NCBI RefSeq assembly: GCF_965227785.1
Contig: NZ_OZ245785.1
Location: 2,852,001-2,916,000, forward strand
DNA from: Gracilimonas sp965227785
Lineage (GTDB): Bacteria; Bacteroidota; Rhodothermia; Balneolales; Balneolaceae
Direction of reading: 5' to 3'
Length of the DNA: 64,000 bases
The position numbers and the translations under genes are program-made. Positions 51,967-60,928 of the stretch are shown here, in pieces. Every line of letters begins with the position of its first letter. Position 1 is the stretch's first letter. The notes under the pieces are model-generated. The model was not told where the DNA came from. It was given only the letters and a program-made list of their open reading frames with translations, and ran no database searches.

Positions 51967-52001
51967 TTAAAAAAAGAAGCCCCGATCAAGAGGCTTCTTC
52001 T
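51967..52001 (-). terminator. Intrinsic terminator of the dcw cluster
   Basis: AAGAAGCC (51974-51981) and GGCTTCTT (51992-51999) form an 8-bp stem with a 10-base loop; on the minus strand a T-rich run follows. It lies about 110 bases downstream of the ftsZ stop and ends the cell-division operon. Confidence 0.8.
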
Positions 52002-52110
52002 GTTGTTAGCAATCTATAGCTTGAATGAAGCTATATTCCAGTAAAATTCAGTGGTTCACGGAGATACCATTCCCATGGCATCGGGGGCGAACCGGTTCAA
52101 TGGCAACTCA

Positions 52111-53439
52111 TTAGTCCATGATTTTTCGGAGGAAAGCCGGCTGGTCGGTGTCATCCTTGCGGATACGTTCCGTGCGACTCTGGAATGGCGCGATGTTATC
52201 CTGCGCTTCATTCTTTTGTTCCTCTTCTTCAGGGACCTCAATGCTGTCTTCCTGCTTGCGCACGTTTAAATCGCGGCGCAGGTAAGACGGAGTGTCTAAT
52301 TTTTTAAGGTTGTTTTCACCTTTATAGTAATCGCCGGTACCACGCTGAAAGCGTTTAGGTACATCCGGTTTCTTACTATTAGTCTGCATGTTAGCCTGAG
52401 CATTTTCAGCCGCTTTATTCAGCGAGCCTTTATCGTTGCTGGCAACTTTAGCAGTAGTTCGGTCTTCGGCTAAATCAAATCCGGTGGCAATAACCGTCAC
52501 GCGGATATCTTCGCCAAAGTTCTCGTCCAGCACGGTACCGAGAATGATTTCTGCATTTTCGCCGGCCTCATCATGGATGATATTGGTAGCTGTGGTAGTT
52601 TCGCGCATACCAAGGTTGGAACCGGCTGAGATATTCACCAACACGTTGCGTGCTCCGCGGATACTTACGCCATCGAGTAGCGGAGAGTTAATAGCTGCAC
52701 GGGCTGCTTTCTCGGCGCGGTCGGCACCTTCAGCGGTAGCTGATCCCATAATAGCAGCTCCACCGTCGCTCATGGTGGTTCGCACATCAGCAAAGTCAAG
52801 GTTAATCAAGCCTGGCATCAGGATGAGATCACTGATACCACGTGTGGCGTTGTAGAGAACCTCGTTCGCCATCGCGAAAGCGTCCATCAGGGATGTGTTT
52901 TCATCGGCGATGTCGAGCAGTCGCTCGTTCGGGATTACTATTACCGTATCACAGTTTTTCTTTAGTTCGGTGATGCCTTCAAGGGCATATTTTTTCCGAA
53001 CCTTACCCTCACATTCGAATGGGGTGGTTACAATACCAACGGTAAGGATGCCACGGCGCTTGGCAATTCCGGCAACCACAGGTGCACCCCCGGTTCCGGT
53101 TCCACCGCCCATTCCGGCCGTCACAAATACCATGTCGGCATTTTCGATAGATTCTTCGATTTCATGGCGGTTTTCTTCCACCGCTTCACGCCCGATCTCG
53201 GGACGTGCTCCGGCACCCAGTCCATTGGTAAGTGCTGAACCTACTTGAACCTTGATGTCCGCCATGCTATTCTTCAGAGCCTGTGCATCCGTGTTCAGAG
53301 CGATATACTCCACACTTTCAAGGCCCATGTTTATCATATTGTTAATGGCGTTACCGCCACCGCCGCCAACGCCGATCACTTTGATCTTGGCGTTTTCCTG
53401 GCTCTGTTCGTCAAAAAAGAAACGTGAATTGTTAGCCAT
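52111..53439 (-). CDS. ftsZ: Cell division protein FtsZ
   Basis: The tubulin-like GTPase that forms the division ring. The GTP signature GMGGGTGTGGAP near residue 105 and the full two-domain core are present. A long variable linker follows to about residue 425 and then the conserved C-terminal peptide (PAFLRKIMD) that binds FtsA and other partners. Length 442. It is the last gene of the dcw cluster, 70 bases after ftsA, and is followed by an intrinsic terminator. Confidence 0.97.
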   Translation of the reverse strand: MANNSRFFFDEQSQENAKIKVIGVGGGGGNAINNMINMGLESVEYIALNTDAQALKNSMADIKVQVGSALTNGLGAGARPEIGREAVEENRHEIEESIENADMVFVTAGMGGGTGTGGAPVVAGIAKRRGILTVGIVTTPFECEGKVRKKYALEGITELKKNCDTVIVIPNERLLDIADENTSLMDAFAMANEVLYNATRGISDLILMPGLINLDFADVRTTMSDGGAAIMGSATAEGADRAEKAARAAINSPLLDGVSIRGARNVLVNISAGSNLGMRETTTATNIIHDEAGENAEIILGTVLDENFGEDIRVTVIATGFDLAEDRTTAKVASNDKGSLNKAAENAQANMQTNSKKPDVPKRFQRGTGDYYKGENNLKKLDTPSYLRRDLNVRKQEDSIEVPEEEEQKNEAQDNIAPFQSRTERIRKDDTDQPAFLRKIMD

Positions 53440-53509
53440 TGTTAACTCCTATTTGAGTTGTTGTATTTTACTGGATTGTTATTGTTGTAGATGATTGCTG
53501 ATTTTACTT

Positions 53510-54769
53510 CTAAAGCTCTTTGAACCAACTTTTCATGCGGTTGGTGATTTTTTGCATCACTTGTTCCACGTTGGTTCCTTTTGATGATGATGGCATCATC
53601 GTCTGATTGTTAGCGGTTCCTGAACGAAGGGCATGCATCACCAAACCTACGCCGGTAGCGTAAATCGGGCTGTTTACCTCTTCTTTCAATCCGCCTGTGA
53701 TGCCTAATGGAATTCCCACTTTGGCATCCAGTCCTAATATTTCGTTCGCAAGGGGACATACGTTCTTCACAAGAGACCCGCCGCCTGTAATCACGACGCC
53801 GGCACTCATGGAATCAGCATATCCGCTGCGTTTAATTTCAATTCCCACGATTTCCAGAATCTCTTCCATCCGAGCCTGAACAATCTTGGCGAGAATACTT
53901 TTGGTAATTTCTTTGGGTGGACGCCCTGCAATGCCGGGAACCGTTATGACTTCGTCCTCTTCGATCAGATCAGCATAACTTTCGCCGTGCTTGCGTTTCA
54001 GGGTTTCGGCCTGATCGTCAAGCACGCTGAGCCCGAGACGAATGTCGTCGGTTACTTTTTGTCCGGCTATAGCAATTACTGCCGTATGGCGTATGGTGTT
54101 GTCCTGAAAGATGGCTACGTCAGTCGTTCCACCGCCGATATCCACCAGCACCACACCGGCTTCTTTTTCCTCTTCGTCCAACACGGAGTAGGAGGAAGCC
54201 AACGGTTCCAAAATGATGTCGGCAACCTGGTATCCGGCGCGTTCCACACAGCGATAGATATTTTTAGCCGCGGATACCAGTCCTGTAATAATGTGAACTT
54301 CGGCTTCCATACGCATGCCGCTCATTCCCACCGGATCGCTGATACCGTCCTGGCCGTCTACTACAAATTCCTGCGGAATCACGTGCAGAATCTGCTGATC
54401 GGTGGGAAGCATAATACGCTGGCAGTCTTCCAGGAGACGCTCCACATCTTTAGCCGTAATTTCGTTGTCTTTGTTGTTGATGGTGATCACGCCTTTGCTG
54501 CGCATGCTGCGGATATGATCGCCGGCGATACCTACATTCACCGAATTTACCTGGATGCCGGATGCAAGCTCTGCCTGAGCAATGGCATCTTTGATGGCAT
54601 TAACGGTTTTGTCAATATTAACAACTACACCACGGTTCAGGCCGTCGCTTTGAGCTTTGCCCACCCCGAGGATGTGAATCCGTTCCTGTTCATCGATTGA
54701 TGCTACAATTGCGCAAATTTTGGTGGTCCCTATATCGAGACCTACCATGATGTTTTCATGTTCTTCCAT
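53510..54769 (-). CDS. ftsA: Cell division protein FtsA
   Basis: The actin-fold protein that tethers FtsZ to the membrane. Phosphate-binding GLDIGTTKICAIVA at the N-terminus, the 1C subdomain, VLVDIGGGTTDVAIF near residue 205 and the late VVITGGGSLVKNV are intact. The C-terminal amphipathic helix (KITNRMKSWFKEL) inserts in the membrane. Length 419 is normal. Its start overlaps the end of the small gene upstream by 14 bases. Confidence 0.96.
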   Translation of the reverse strand: MEEHENIMVGLDIGTTKICAIVASIDEQERIHILGVGKAQSDGLNRGVVVNIDKTVNAIKDAIAQAELASGIQVNSVNVGIAGDHIRSMRSKGVITINNKDNEITAKDVERLLEDCQRIMLPTDQQILHVIPQEFVVDGQDGISDPVGMSGMRMEAEVHIITGLVSAAKNIYRCVERAGYQVADIILEPLASSYSVLDEEEKEAGVVLVDIGGGTTDVAIFQDNTIRHTAVIAIAGQKVTDDIRLGLSVLDDQAETLKRKHGESYADLIEEDEVITVPGIAGRPPKEITKSILAKIVQARMEEILEIVGIEIKRSGYADSMSAGVVITGGGSLVKNVCPLANEILGLDAKVGIPLGITGGLKEEVNSPIYATGVGLVMHALRSGTANNQTMMPSSSKGTNVEQVMQKITNRMKSWFKEL

Positions 54770-55025
54770 GACGATCCGCTGTGTTTTTGTTGATTGCTAA
54801 GTTTCTTTTTTGGGTTGATGGCGAGGCCAAATCTGAATAAAAATCTGAGACGGAATCCTTTTTCAGTAATCCTTTGTCCGGTTCGGTTAATAGTGTATTC
54901 AAAAGATTTCCTGCCTGCTTTACCCGTTCCGTCCGCTCCGCGTTGGAACGATCAGATGGTTCTTCCTTCAGCATCGAATGTCCCTGAACATCGGCAAACG
55001 ATATGTGATTGAAATCAAATTTCAC
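54756..55025 (-). CDS. Small unknown protein between ftsQ and ftsA
   Basis: The 89 residues from a GTG start overlap ftsQ by 11 bases and ftsA by 14 bases. The frame contains KFDFNHISFADVQGHSMLKEE, a helical middle (VKQAGNLLNTLLTEP) and a basic C-terminus, with no membrane helix. The conserved-looking placement in the dcw cluster and tight overlap on both sides favour a real gene, but no family is recognised. A regulator or accessory division protein is possible. Confidence 0.5.
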   Translation of the reverse strand: MKFDFNHISFADVQGHSMLKEEPSDRSNAERTERVKQAGNLLNTLLTEPDKGLLKKDSVSDFYSDLASPSTQKRNLAINKNTADRHGRT

Positions 55026-55743
55026 GGGTCACCACCTGATTTGTAAACCGGAGGTCAACCTGTCGCATCGCTTGGATACCCTTAGTTCGGATCACTTCCG
55101 TATAGAAAGCTTTCCAGTTCTCCAGTTTGGTTTGAAAGTCATTTCGGCCGAATAGCAGCTTCACTCCATTTTCATGGCTTAATGCTACTACGCCGTCCGT
55201 TTCATCATATACCACCTCGCTGATGGTGGTCCATCCAAAACCGTCGATTTTGGCTCGCATCAAAAAGTCTCGCACCTGTGCAAATTCTTCCGATTTGATG
55301 GTATCCCGGGATGTGGCACTGTATCCATATAAAAGAGGTACATCCTGTGTTCTGCCTTCCAAAATGGGCAAACGGACGCCCTCGGCATCCACGTACATTC
55401 GGTCGGACCCATTCACCAAAAGAGCAATAGGCTGTCGTTCGGCTACGGTAAGTCTCAAATCCCCGCTGGGTTCGATATAAGGTTTCACAGAGCGAACGTA
55501 GTCCAGTTTTTCCACCCGTTGAATAACTTCATTCAGGTCCAAACTGTCCGGCTTGATCCCCAAAGGAATATCTGCCGCTTGCTTCACCTGCTCATAGTCA
55601 GTGTAATACAAGTTGTTTACCTGCACATCCTGCACGGTCACATTCTTGTTCCAATAGAGTGCCGCGAGCACAGCAATTCCTGTCACCATCAGTACGGTGG
55701 TAATCCAGGGCATTAAGCTTTTATTTGAACCTTGGTTGCTCAA
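55015..55743 (-). CDS. ftsQ: Cell division protein FtsQ
   Basis: A bitopic membrane protein: short cytoplasmic start, one membrane helix (about 10-28) and a periplasmic POTRA-type domain (VNNLYYTDYEQVKQAADI, then VKPYIEPSGDLRLTVAERQPIALL). A beta domain ends the protein (LRFTNQVVTREI). Part of the FtsQLB divisome complex. Length 242. It lies between murC and ftsA, the usual place. Confidence 0.9.
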   Translation of the reverse strand: MSNQGSNKSLMPWITTVLMVTGIAVLAALYWNKNVTVQDVQVNNLYYTDYEQVKQAADIPLGIKPDSLDLNEVIQRVEKLDYVRSVKPYIEPSGDLRLTVAERQPIALLVNGSDRMYVDAEGVRLPILEGRTQDVPLLYGYSATSRDTIKSEEFAQVRDFLMRAKIDGFGWTTISEVVYDETDGVVALSHENGVKLLFGRNDFQTKLENWKAFYTEVIRTKGIQAMRQVDLRFTNQVVTREI

Positions 55744-57171
55744 CTACTTGGCTTTTGGTTTGAATTTTCCGGATTTCAATGCTTCCACGAACTCTTCGCC
55801 AAAGCGATAAATATCACCGGCACCCATGGTGATAATAATGTCGCCGGGTTCTGCAATTTCTTTTAGTGTTTTGGTGACATTCTCTTTGTCTTCTACATAC
55901 ATCACATTCTTATGCCCGTACTGCTCAGCCGTGTCAGCAATCAGTTTTCCGGTTACACCTTCAATGGGTTGCTCACGGGAGGGATATACATCAGTCACAA
56001 TCAACATTTCCGCATCAAAGAAGGAAAGGCCGAATTCCTTATATAATTCCTGTGTACGTGAGTACAGGTGGGGTTGGAAAACAGCAACTACCCGGCGATC
56101 AGGCCAGCCTTTATTGGCTGCCTGCAAAGTGGCATGCACTTCGGTGGGGTGATGAGCATAATCATCAATCACCATACAGCCGTTGTCGTATTTTAGCTGG
56201 AAGCGTCGGAATACTCCTTCGTATCGCTCCAGTCCTTTTTTAATCAGTTTAAAATCTATATCCAGTTCCAGACCGGTTGCTATAGCTGCAAGCGCATTTT
56301 TCACATTATGCTCCCCCGGAGCTTTCAGTGTGATCACTCCAAGTTTTTCGTCTTCCCAGATCACAGAAAAGGTGCTGGTAAAGGCATCAGAACGGATGTC
56401 GGTTGCACGAAGCTGAGCTTGGGGTGTAAGTCCATAAGTGATAACCCGTTTCTCTAATTCCGGTAGAATGCTGCGAACGTTTGGATCATCCAGACAGACA
56501 ATAACAGCTCCGTAAAAAGGTACTTTGTTGGCGTAGTCGATGAATGCCTGTTTAACATCTTCCAGATCATCGTAGATGTCGAGATGCTCGGCTTCAATAT
56601 TCGTAATGATGGCAAGAGAAGGAGACAGGCGAAGGAAAGTCCGGTCAAATTCATCGGCCTCTACTACAATCAGGTCTCCTTTGCCAACCACGGCGTTGGT
56701 TTTGTCAAAACTGTGGACTTTGCCTCCTACAATAATGGTGGGATCGTAATTTCCATCCTGGGTTACATGACCCACCATCGTGGTGGTTGTAGTTTTGCCA
56801 TGAGTCCCTGCGACGCCAATGCCGAACTTCATTTTCATGAGCTCGGCCAGCATCTCCGCCCGTTTAATGGTCGGAATGCGCTCTTCAATTGCTGCTTTGG
56901 TTTCTACATTCTCATCAGCTTTAACAGCGCTGGTGTAAACAACCACATCGGCACCTTCAATGTACTCCGCCTTATGACCCTTGTGAACCGTAGCGCCGAG
57001 TTCCTGCAGCCGCTTGGTGGTTTCGGTGACCGCACCGTCTGAGCCGGTTACTTTATACCCGCGCTGCAACAATATTTCGGCCATCCCGCTCATACCAATG
57101 CCACCTATACCCACCATGTGGATATGTTTAGTGCGGCCAAATACGGGTTGTGTTTCGATGCGTTTTTCCAC
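55744..57171 (-). CDS. murC: UDP-N-acetylmuramate--L-alanine ligase
   Basis: Adds L-Ala to UDP-MurNAc, the first amino-acid step of peptidoglycan precursor synthesis. Seen: HMVGIGGIGMSGMAEILL, ATP loop VAGTHGKTTTTTMVGHV, VVEADEFDRTFL, and HHPTEVHATLQAANKG with FQPHLYSRTQELY in the C-terminal domain. Length 475 fits. It lies one base upstream of ftsQ. Confidence 0.97.
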   Translation of the reverse strand: MEKRIETQPVFGRTKHIHMVGIGGIGMSGMAEILLQRGYKVTGSDGAVTETTKRLQELGATVHKGHKAEYIEGADVVVYTSAVKADENVETKAAIEERIPTIKRAEMLAELMKMKFGIGVAGTHGKTTTTTMVGHVTQDGNYDPTIIVGGKVHSFDKTNAVVGKGDLIVVEADEFDRTFLRLSPSLAIITNIEAEHLDIYDDLEDVKQAFIDYANKVPFYGAVIVCLDDPNVRSILPELEKRVITYGLTPQAQLRATDIRSDAFTSTFSVIWEDEKLGVITLKAPGEHNVKNALAAIATGLELDIDFKLIKKGLERYEGVFRRFQLKYDNGCMVIDDYAHHPTEVHATLQAANKGWPDRRVVAVFQPHLYSRTQELYKEFGLSFFDAEMLIVTDVYPSREQPIEGVTGKLIADTAEQYGHKNVMYVEDKENVTKTLKEIAEPGDIIITMGAGDIYRFGEEFVEALKSGKFKPKAK

Positions 57172-57181
57172 TACTGCGTTC

Positions 57182-58291
57182 TTATAACTTGGATTTTGCG
57201 ATTTCTAAAATTTCTTTGGCAATCAGCTTGGCGGCATCGGGTTTTGCTAAATTCAATGCAGCCTGATTCATGCGCTTCAGGTTTTCCTGGTCGTAGATTA
57301 ATTGCTCCACCAGTTCGGTCATGGTCTCTTTCATAGCATTATCCTCCAACAGTTTGGATGCACCTGCATCTACCATTGCTTTAGCGTTTTGTGTCTGGTG
57401 ATCTCCGGCAACATTAGGAGAGGGGACCAATACACTTGGTTTTCCCGTTAGCATTAACTCCGAGCACGAACTTGCCCCGGCGCGGCTTATTACTAAATCT
57501 GAGGCCGCATACGCTTCCGCCATATTATCGAGGAAGGCCGTGAGCCGCAGATTGCTTAAATTCTTTTCGTTGATTTCGGTAGAGAGCCCATCATAATACC
57601 GTGCTCCGCATTGCCAGATTATTTGTAAGCCGGCTTTATCGTGAAGTTGTTCAATGTTGGCTTTCATCGCCTCATTGATGGTTTTAGCTCCACCGCTTCC
57701 ACCCATCACTAATAGCACCGGTTTGCTGTCATCAAATCCAAAAGACTGCAGTGCTTTGGATTTATCAGCACCGGTTAAAGTGGCACGGGTTGGGTTTCCG
57801 GTAATCTCTGTTTTATTCTCGGGGAGATACCGATCCGCCTCTTTGAAGGCGGTAAATATCTTTGTGGCAAACTTAGCCAGCAGCCGGTTCGTGACGCCGG
57901 GGAAGCTGTTTTGCTCCTGAATTACAATAGGTATGCCTTTCTTTCCGGCTACCCATCCAACAGGTCCAGCTACATATCCTCCGCATGAAACCATTACGTG
58001 TGGTTTATATCCGGATAAAATTCGCAGGCTTTGGATTACACTTGTCATCAGCTTCACCGGGAATAGTAAATTTTTCAGAGTGAATCGACGGTGAAAACCG
58101 CTGATCCATACATTTCGAATATCGTAGCCTGCTTTTGGAACGGCCTGCCATTCCATATGATCTTTTGTCCCAACGAACAGGATTTCCGTATCAGCCTGCT
58201 CTTTTTTCAAAGCATCTGCAATGGCAATGGCCGGATAAACATGTCCGCCTGTACCACCTGCTGCTAAAAGTATGCGTGGGTTCTTATCCAT
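57182..58291 (-). CDS. murG: UDP-GlcNAc:lipid I N-acetylglucosaminyltransferase
   Basis: Transfers GlcNAc to lipid I to make lipid II at the inner membrane. The GT28 signatures LLAAGGTGGHVYPAIAIADA at the N-terminus, GYVAGPVGWVAGKKGIPI and the donor-site VISRAGASSCSELMLTGKPS are intact. Length 369 is normal. It overlaps ftsW by eight bases. Confidence 0.97.
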   Translation of the reverse strand: MDKNPRILLAAGGTGGHVYPAIAIADALKKEQADTEILFVGTKDHMEWQAVPKAGYDIRNVWISGFHRRFTLKNLLFPVKLMTSVIQSLRILSGYKPHVMVSCGGYVAGPVGWVAGKKGIPIVIQEQNSFPGVTNRLLAKFATKIFTAFKEADRYLPENKTEITGNPTRATLTGADKSKALQSFGFDDSKPVLLVMGGSGGAKTINEAMKANIEQLHDKAGLQIIWQCGARYYDGLSTEINEKNLSNLRLTAFLDNMAEAYAASDLVISRAGASSCSELMLTGKPSVLVPSPNVAGDHQTQNAKAMVDAGASKLLEDNAMKETMTELVEQLIYDQENLKRMNQAALNLAKPDAAKLIAKEILEIAKSKL

Positions 58292-59474
58292 AGAATAAGG
58301 TCCTCCGGTCCCGGTTATGTTTCGAGATATTGAGGAGGATGCCGACCATCAGCCCGGCAAAAAGCATGCTGGTTCCACCATAGCTCACAAAAGGCATAGG
58401 CAGACCCGTTACCGGAAGGATGCCACTGGCAACACCGGCGTTCACAAATCCATAGAAAACGATAGTTAGTGTACAAGCCACGGCCAATAGTGATCCCAGG
58501 TGGTCTTCCGCATTCCGGGCGATAAATACAATGCCACGGAAGAGTATCAGTGTGAAAATGAAAATGAGCGACATGGCTCCAATCAATCCATATTCTTCAG
58601 CGATGATGGCAAAAATAAAGTCGTTGTAAGGGGCGGGGAGGAAGTCGCGCTGTGAGCTTTTCCCAATTCCTACACCCATTAGTTCACCTTTGGCAATAGC
58701 TATATGAGCCTGCTGTGCCTGATATCCGCTGCCCTGAATGATGTGTTCACTCGGAATCTCTTTAATCTGATTCAAATACTGTTCAATTCGATCCTGACGA
58801 TTTGTGGATTGGCCCAGCAATAAGGCTCCGCCCAAAATGCCTACAGCAACCAGGGAGCCGAGCTGTATTACGCTGACTCTTCCCACAAACATGATTACGA
58901 GGCAAATTCCCATCAGAATAGCCGCACTACTGAAATCCTCAATTCCTATAAGCCCACAGGTCAGAGTCACCCAGAACATGATAGGGAGGAAGGTCTTTTT
59001 GAAATCTTTGATGTATTCCTGCTTCTCACTGAGCAACACACAAACGTGGACCATTAAAGCCACGGTGGCAACCATGGAAGGCTGGAAAGAAAATCCACCT
59101 ACATTCAGCCAGCGCTTGGCTCCGAATTGTTCCGTTCCGAAGGCCAGAACGGCTAATAAAAGCAACAGGCTCACGACCATTCCGATGCGACTGAATTTGG
59201 CGACGGTATGGTAGTTCACTTTCGATGCAATCAGCATTACGAAGAAGGCAATTCCCAACTTCACCAAATGACCGACAATCAGTGTGCCGGCTGTGGTTGA
59301 CTTCGTTTCCGCAAAAAATGCGATAGACGAATACACTGCCAGCATCCCGAAGGTCATCAGGATCACAACCGACATCAACAGGTAACGATCGCTGCCTTGC
59401 TTGCGCGTATCGATATCCTCAGCAGAAGTGCCGATGATGTTAGAAATATTGCTATGTGGACTCGTGTATATCAT
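58284..59474 (-). CDS. ftsW: Septal peptidoglycan polymerase FtsW
   Basis: A SEDS-family membrane protein with about ten helices. It polymerises lipid II at the septum with its partner PBP2/FtsI. Seen: FGMLAVYSSIAFFAET, FGAKRWLNVGGFSFQPS, the periplasmic region with GIGKSSQRDFLPAPYNDFIF, and FVNAGVASGILPVTGLPMPF. Length 396 fits. A 22-bp palindrome separates it from murD. Confidence 0.96.
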   Translation of the reverse strand: MIYTSPHSNISNIIGTSAEDIDTRKQGSDRYLLMSVVILMTFGMLAVYSSIAFFAETKSTTAGTLIVGHLVKLGIAFFVMLIASKVNYHTVAKFSRIGMVVSLLLLLAVLAFGTEQFGAKRWLNVGGFSFQPSMVATVALMVHVCVLLSEKQEYIKDFKKTFLPIMFWVTLTCGLIGIEDFSSAAILMGICLVIMFVGRVSVIQLGSLVAVGILGGALLLGQSTNRQDRIEQYLNQIKEIPSEHIIQGSGYQAQQAHIAIAKGELMGVGIGKSSQRDFLPAPYNDFIFAIIAEEYGLIGAMSLIFIFTLILFRGIVFIARNAEDHLGSLLAVACTLTIVFYGFVNAGVASGILPVTGLPMPFVSYGGTSMLFAGLMVGILLNISKHNRDRRTLFYG

Positions 59475-59503
59475 GTTTTAATTTAAAGTGGCAAAGTTTT
59501 GGA

Positions 59504-59555
59504 GTGACAGAGTTACAAAGTGGTTGTCACATAAACCACTTTGTAACTCTGTCAC
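59504..59555. repeat. Perfect 22-bp inverted repeat in the dcw cluster
   Basis: Arms at 59504-59525 and 59534-59555 are perfectly complementary with an 8-base loop; the left arm starts GTGACAGAGTTACAAAG. It lies 18 bases after the murD stop and 30 bases before the ftsW start. No T-run follows on the minus strand. It looks like a dispersed hairpin-type repeat rather than a terminator, and may attenuate or stabilise the message. Confidence 0.85.
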
Positions 59556-59572
59556 TATGCACTCTGCTTCTT

Positions 59573-60928
59573 TCACAATTTGTTTACTTCTTCTTTGAAA
59601 ATTTTACCTCTGTGTTCATAGCTGTCAAACATGTCAAAAGAGGCACAGGCCGGACTTAACAGCACAACTTCACCTCGTTTAGCTACTTTTTTTGCAGCTC
59701 TAACAGCTCCACCCATGGTTTCAACGCGGACAAAATTGGGGGCTACTTTCCCCAGTTGCTCTTCCACCCGGTCTTTGGATTCACCAATAGCGATGATGGT
59801 GTGAACCTTTTCACGGATCTGGGCTTCCAGCTCGCTGTAGTCATTTCCTTTGTCGCGACCACCCAAAATCAGTGTAACCGGTACGTGAAAACTGTCTAAA
59901 GCAAACCAAACCGCATTTACATTGGTCGCTTTACTGTCGTTGATGTATTTCACGCCTTCAACTTCGCGGGCCAGTTCCAGGCGATGCTCTACGCCGGTAA
60001 AACTTTTCAGGCTTTCGCGGATGGCCTCATTCTTTATTTCAGCTGCACGAGCTGCCAATGCAGTGGCAAGGCCATTACTTAAGTTGTGCTTGCCACGTAG
60101 TCCTATTTCTTCTACTGACATAAGGGATTCTTCTTTATTGTTGAATTTGAAGATGATTTGATTGTCGCGAACAAAGGCTCCTTCAGGTACTTCCCGCTTA
60201 TTGGAAAAGGCCCATAATTGTGGAGCTGATTGTTTTTGCTTTAGCTGTTCAACATGCTTTTGGATGATGGGGTCATCGTAATTGAAGATGAACCGGTCAT
60301 CGGCCGTCTGATTTTCTGTAATCCTGAACTTCGCTGCTGCATAAGCTTCAAGGCTATGCTGATAACGGTTCAGGTGATCCGGAGTGATGTTCAAAATCAT
60401 ACTCACCGCCGGTTTAAAATCTTTAATATGATCGAGCTGAAAGCTGCTCACCTCCAGCAGGAAATCACCTTTGTTCTGGTCAATCTCATCGGAAAAGGCC
60501 ACGCCAATGTTTCCGGCCAGAGCATGTGGCCGCTTGGCGGTTTTCCATACATGGTCTAACCAATTGGCTACCGTGGTTTTTCCATTGCTTCCGGTTACCG
60601 CAATGACATCCTGATCGGTAAACCAGGAAGCAACTTCAATTTCAGAAAACACATTCTTGCCTTCATTCAGGTAATACTGAACAATAGGGGCTTCTGTGGG
60701 TACTCCCGGGCTCACAACCACAAACTCAGCCTGTTTGGCTTTATCTGTATGGCCGTTTTCTTCAAATTGAATACCGGCTGCTGTTAATTTTTTTTCAGCA
60801 TCATCAGAAATTTTCCCGTAATCAGACACAAAAACATCCGCTCCTTTTTTATGAAGGAGGAGAGCAGCTGCTATACCACTCCGGGCAGCGCCGATCACAA
60901 CGATATGTCGATCCTTAACTTCTCTCAT
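59573..60928 (-). CDS. murD: UDP-N-acetylmuramoyl-L-alanine--D-glutamate ligase
   Basis: Adds D-Glu to UDP-MurNAc-L-Ala. Features: VIGAARSGIAAALLLHKKG, ATP loop VTGSNGKTTVANWLDHV, NITPDHLNRY, GVEHRLELAREVEGV, then INDSKATNVNAV and LILGGRDKGNDYSELE. Length 451 is typical. The start overlaps mraY by four bases. Confidence 0.97.
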   Translation of the reverse strand: MREVKDRHIVVIGAARSGIAAALLLHKKGADVFVSDYGKISDDAEKKLTAAGIQFEENGHTDKAKQAEFVVVSPGVPTEAPIVQYYLNEGKNVFSEIEVASWFTDQDVIAVTGSNGKTTVANWLDHVWKTAKRPHALAGNIGVAFSDEIDQNKGDFLLEVSSFQLDHIKDFKPAVSMILNITPDHLNRYQHSLEAYAAAKFRITENQTADDRFIFNYDDPIIQKHVEQLKQKQSAPQLWAFSNKREVPEGAFVRDNQIIFKFNNKEESLMSVEEIGLRGKHNLSNGLATALAARAAEIKNEAIRESLKSFTGVEHRLELAREVEGVKYINDSKATNVNAVWFALDSFHVPVTLILGGRDKGNDYSELEAQIREKVHTIIAIGESKDRVEEQLGKVAPNFVRVETMGGAVRAAKKVAKRGEVVLLSPACASFDMFDSYEHRGKIFKEEVNKL

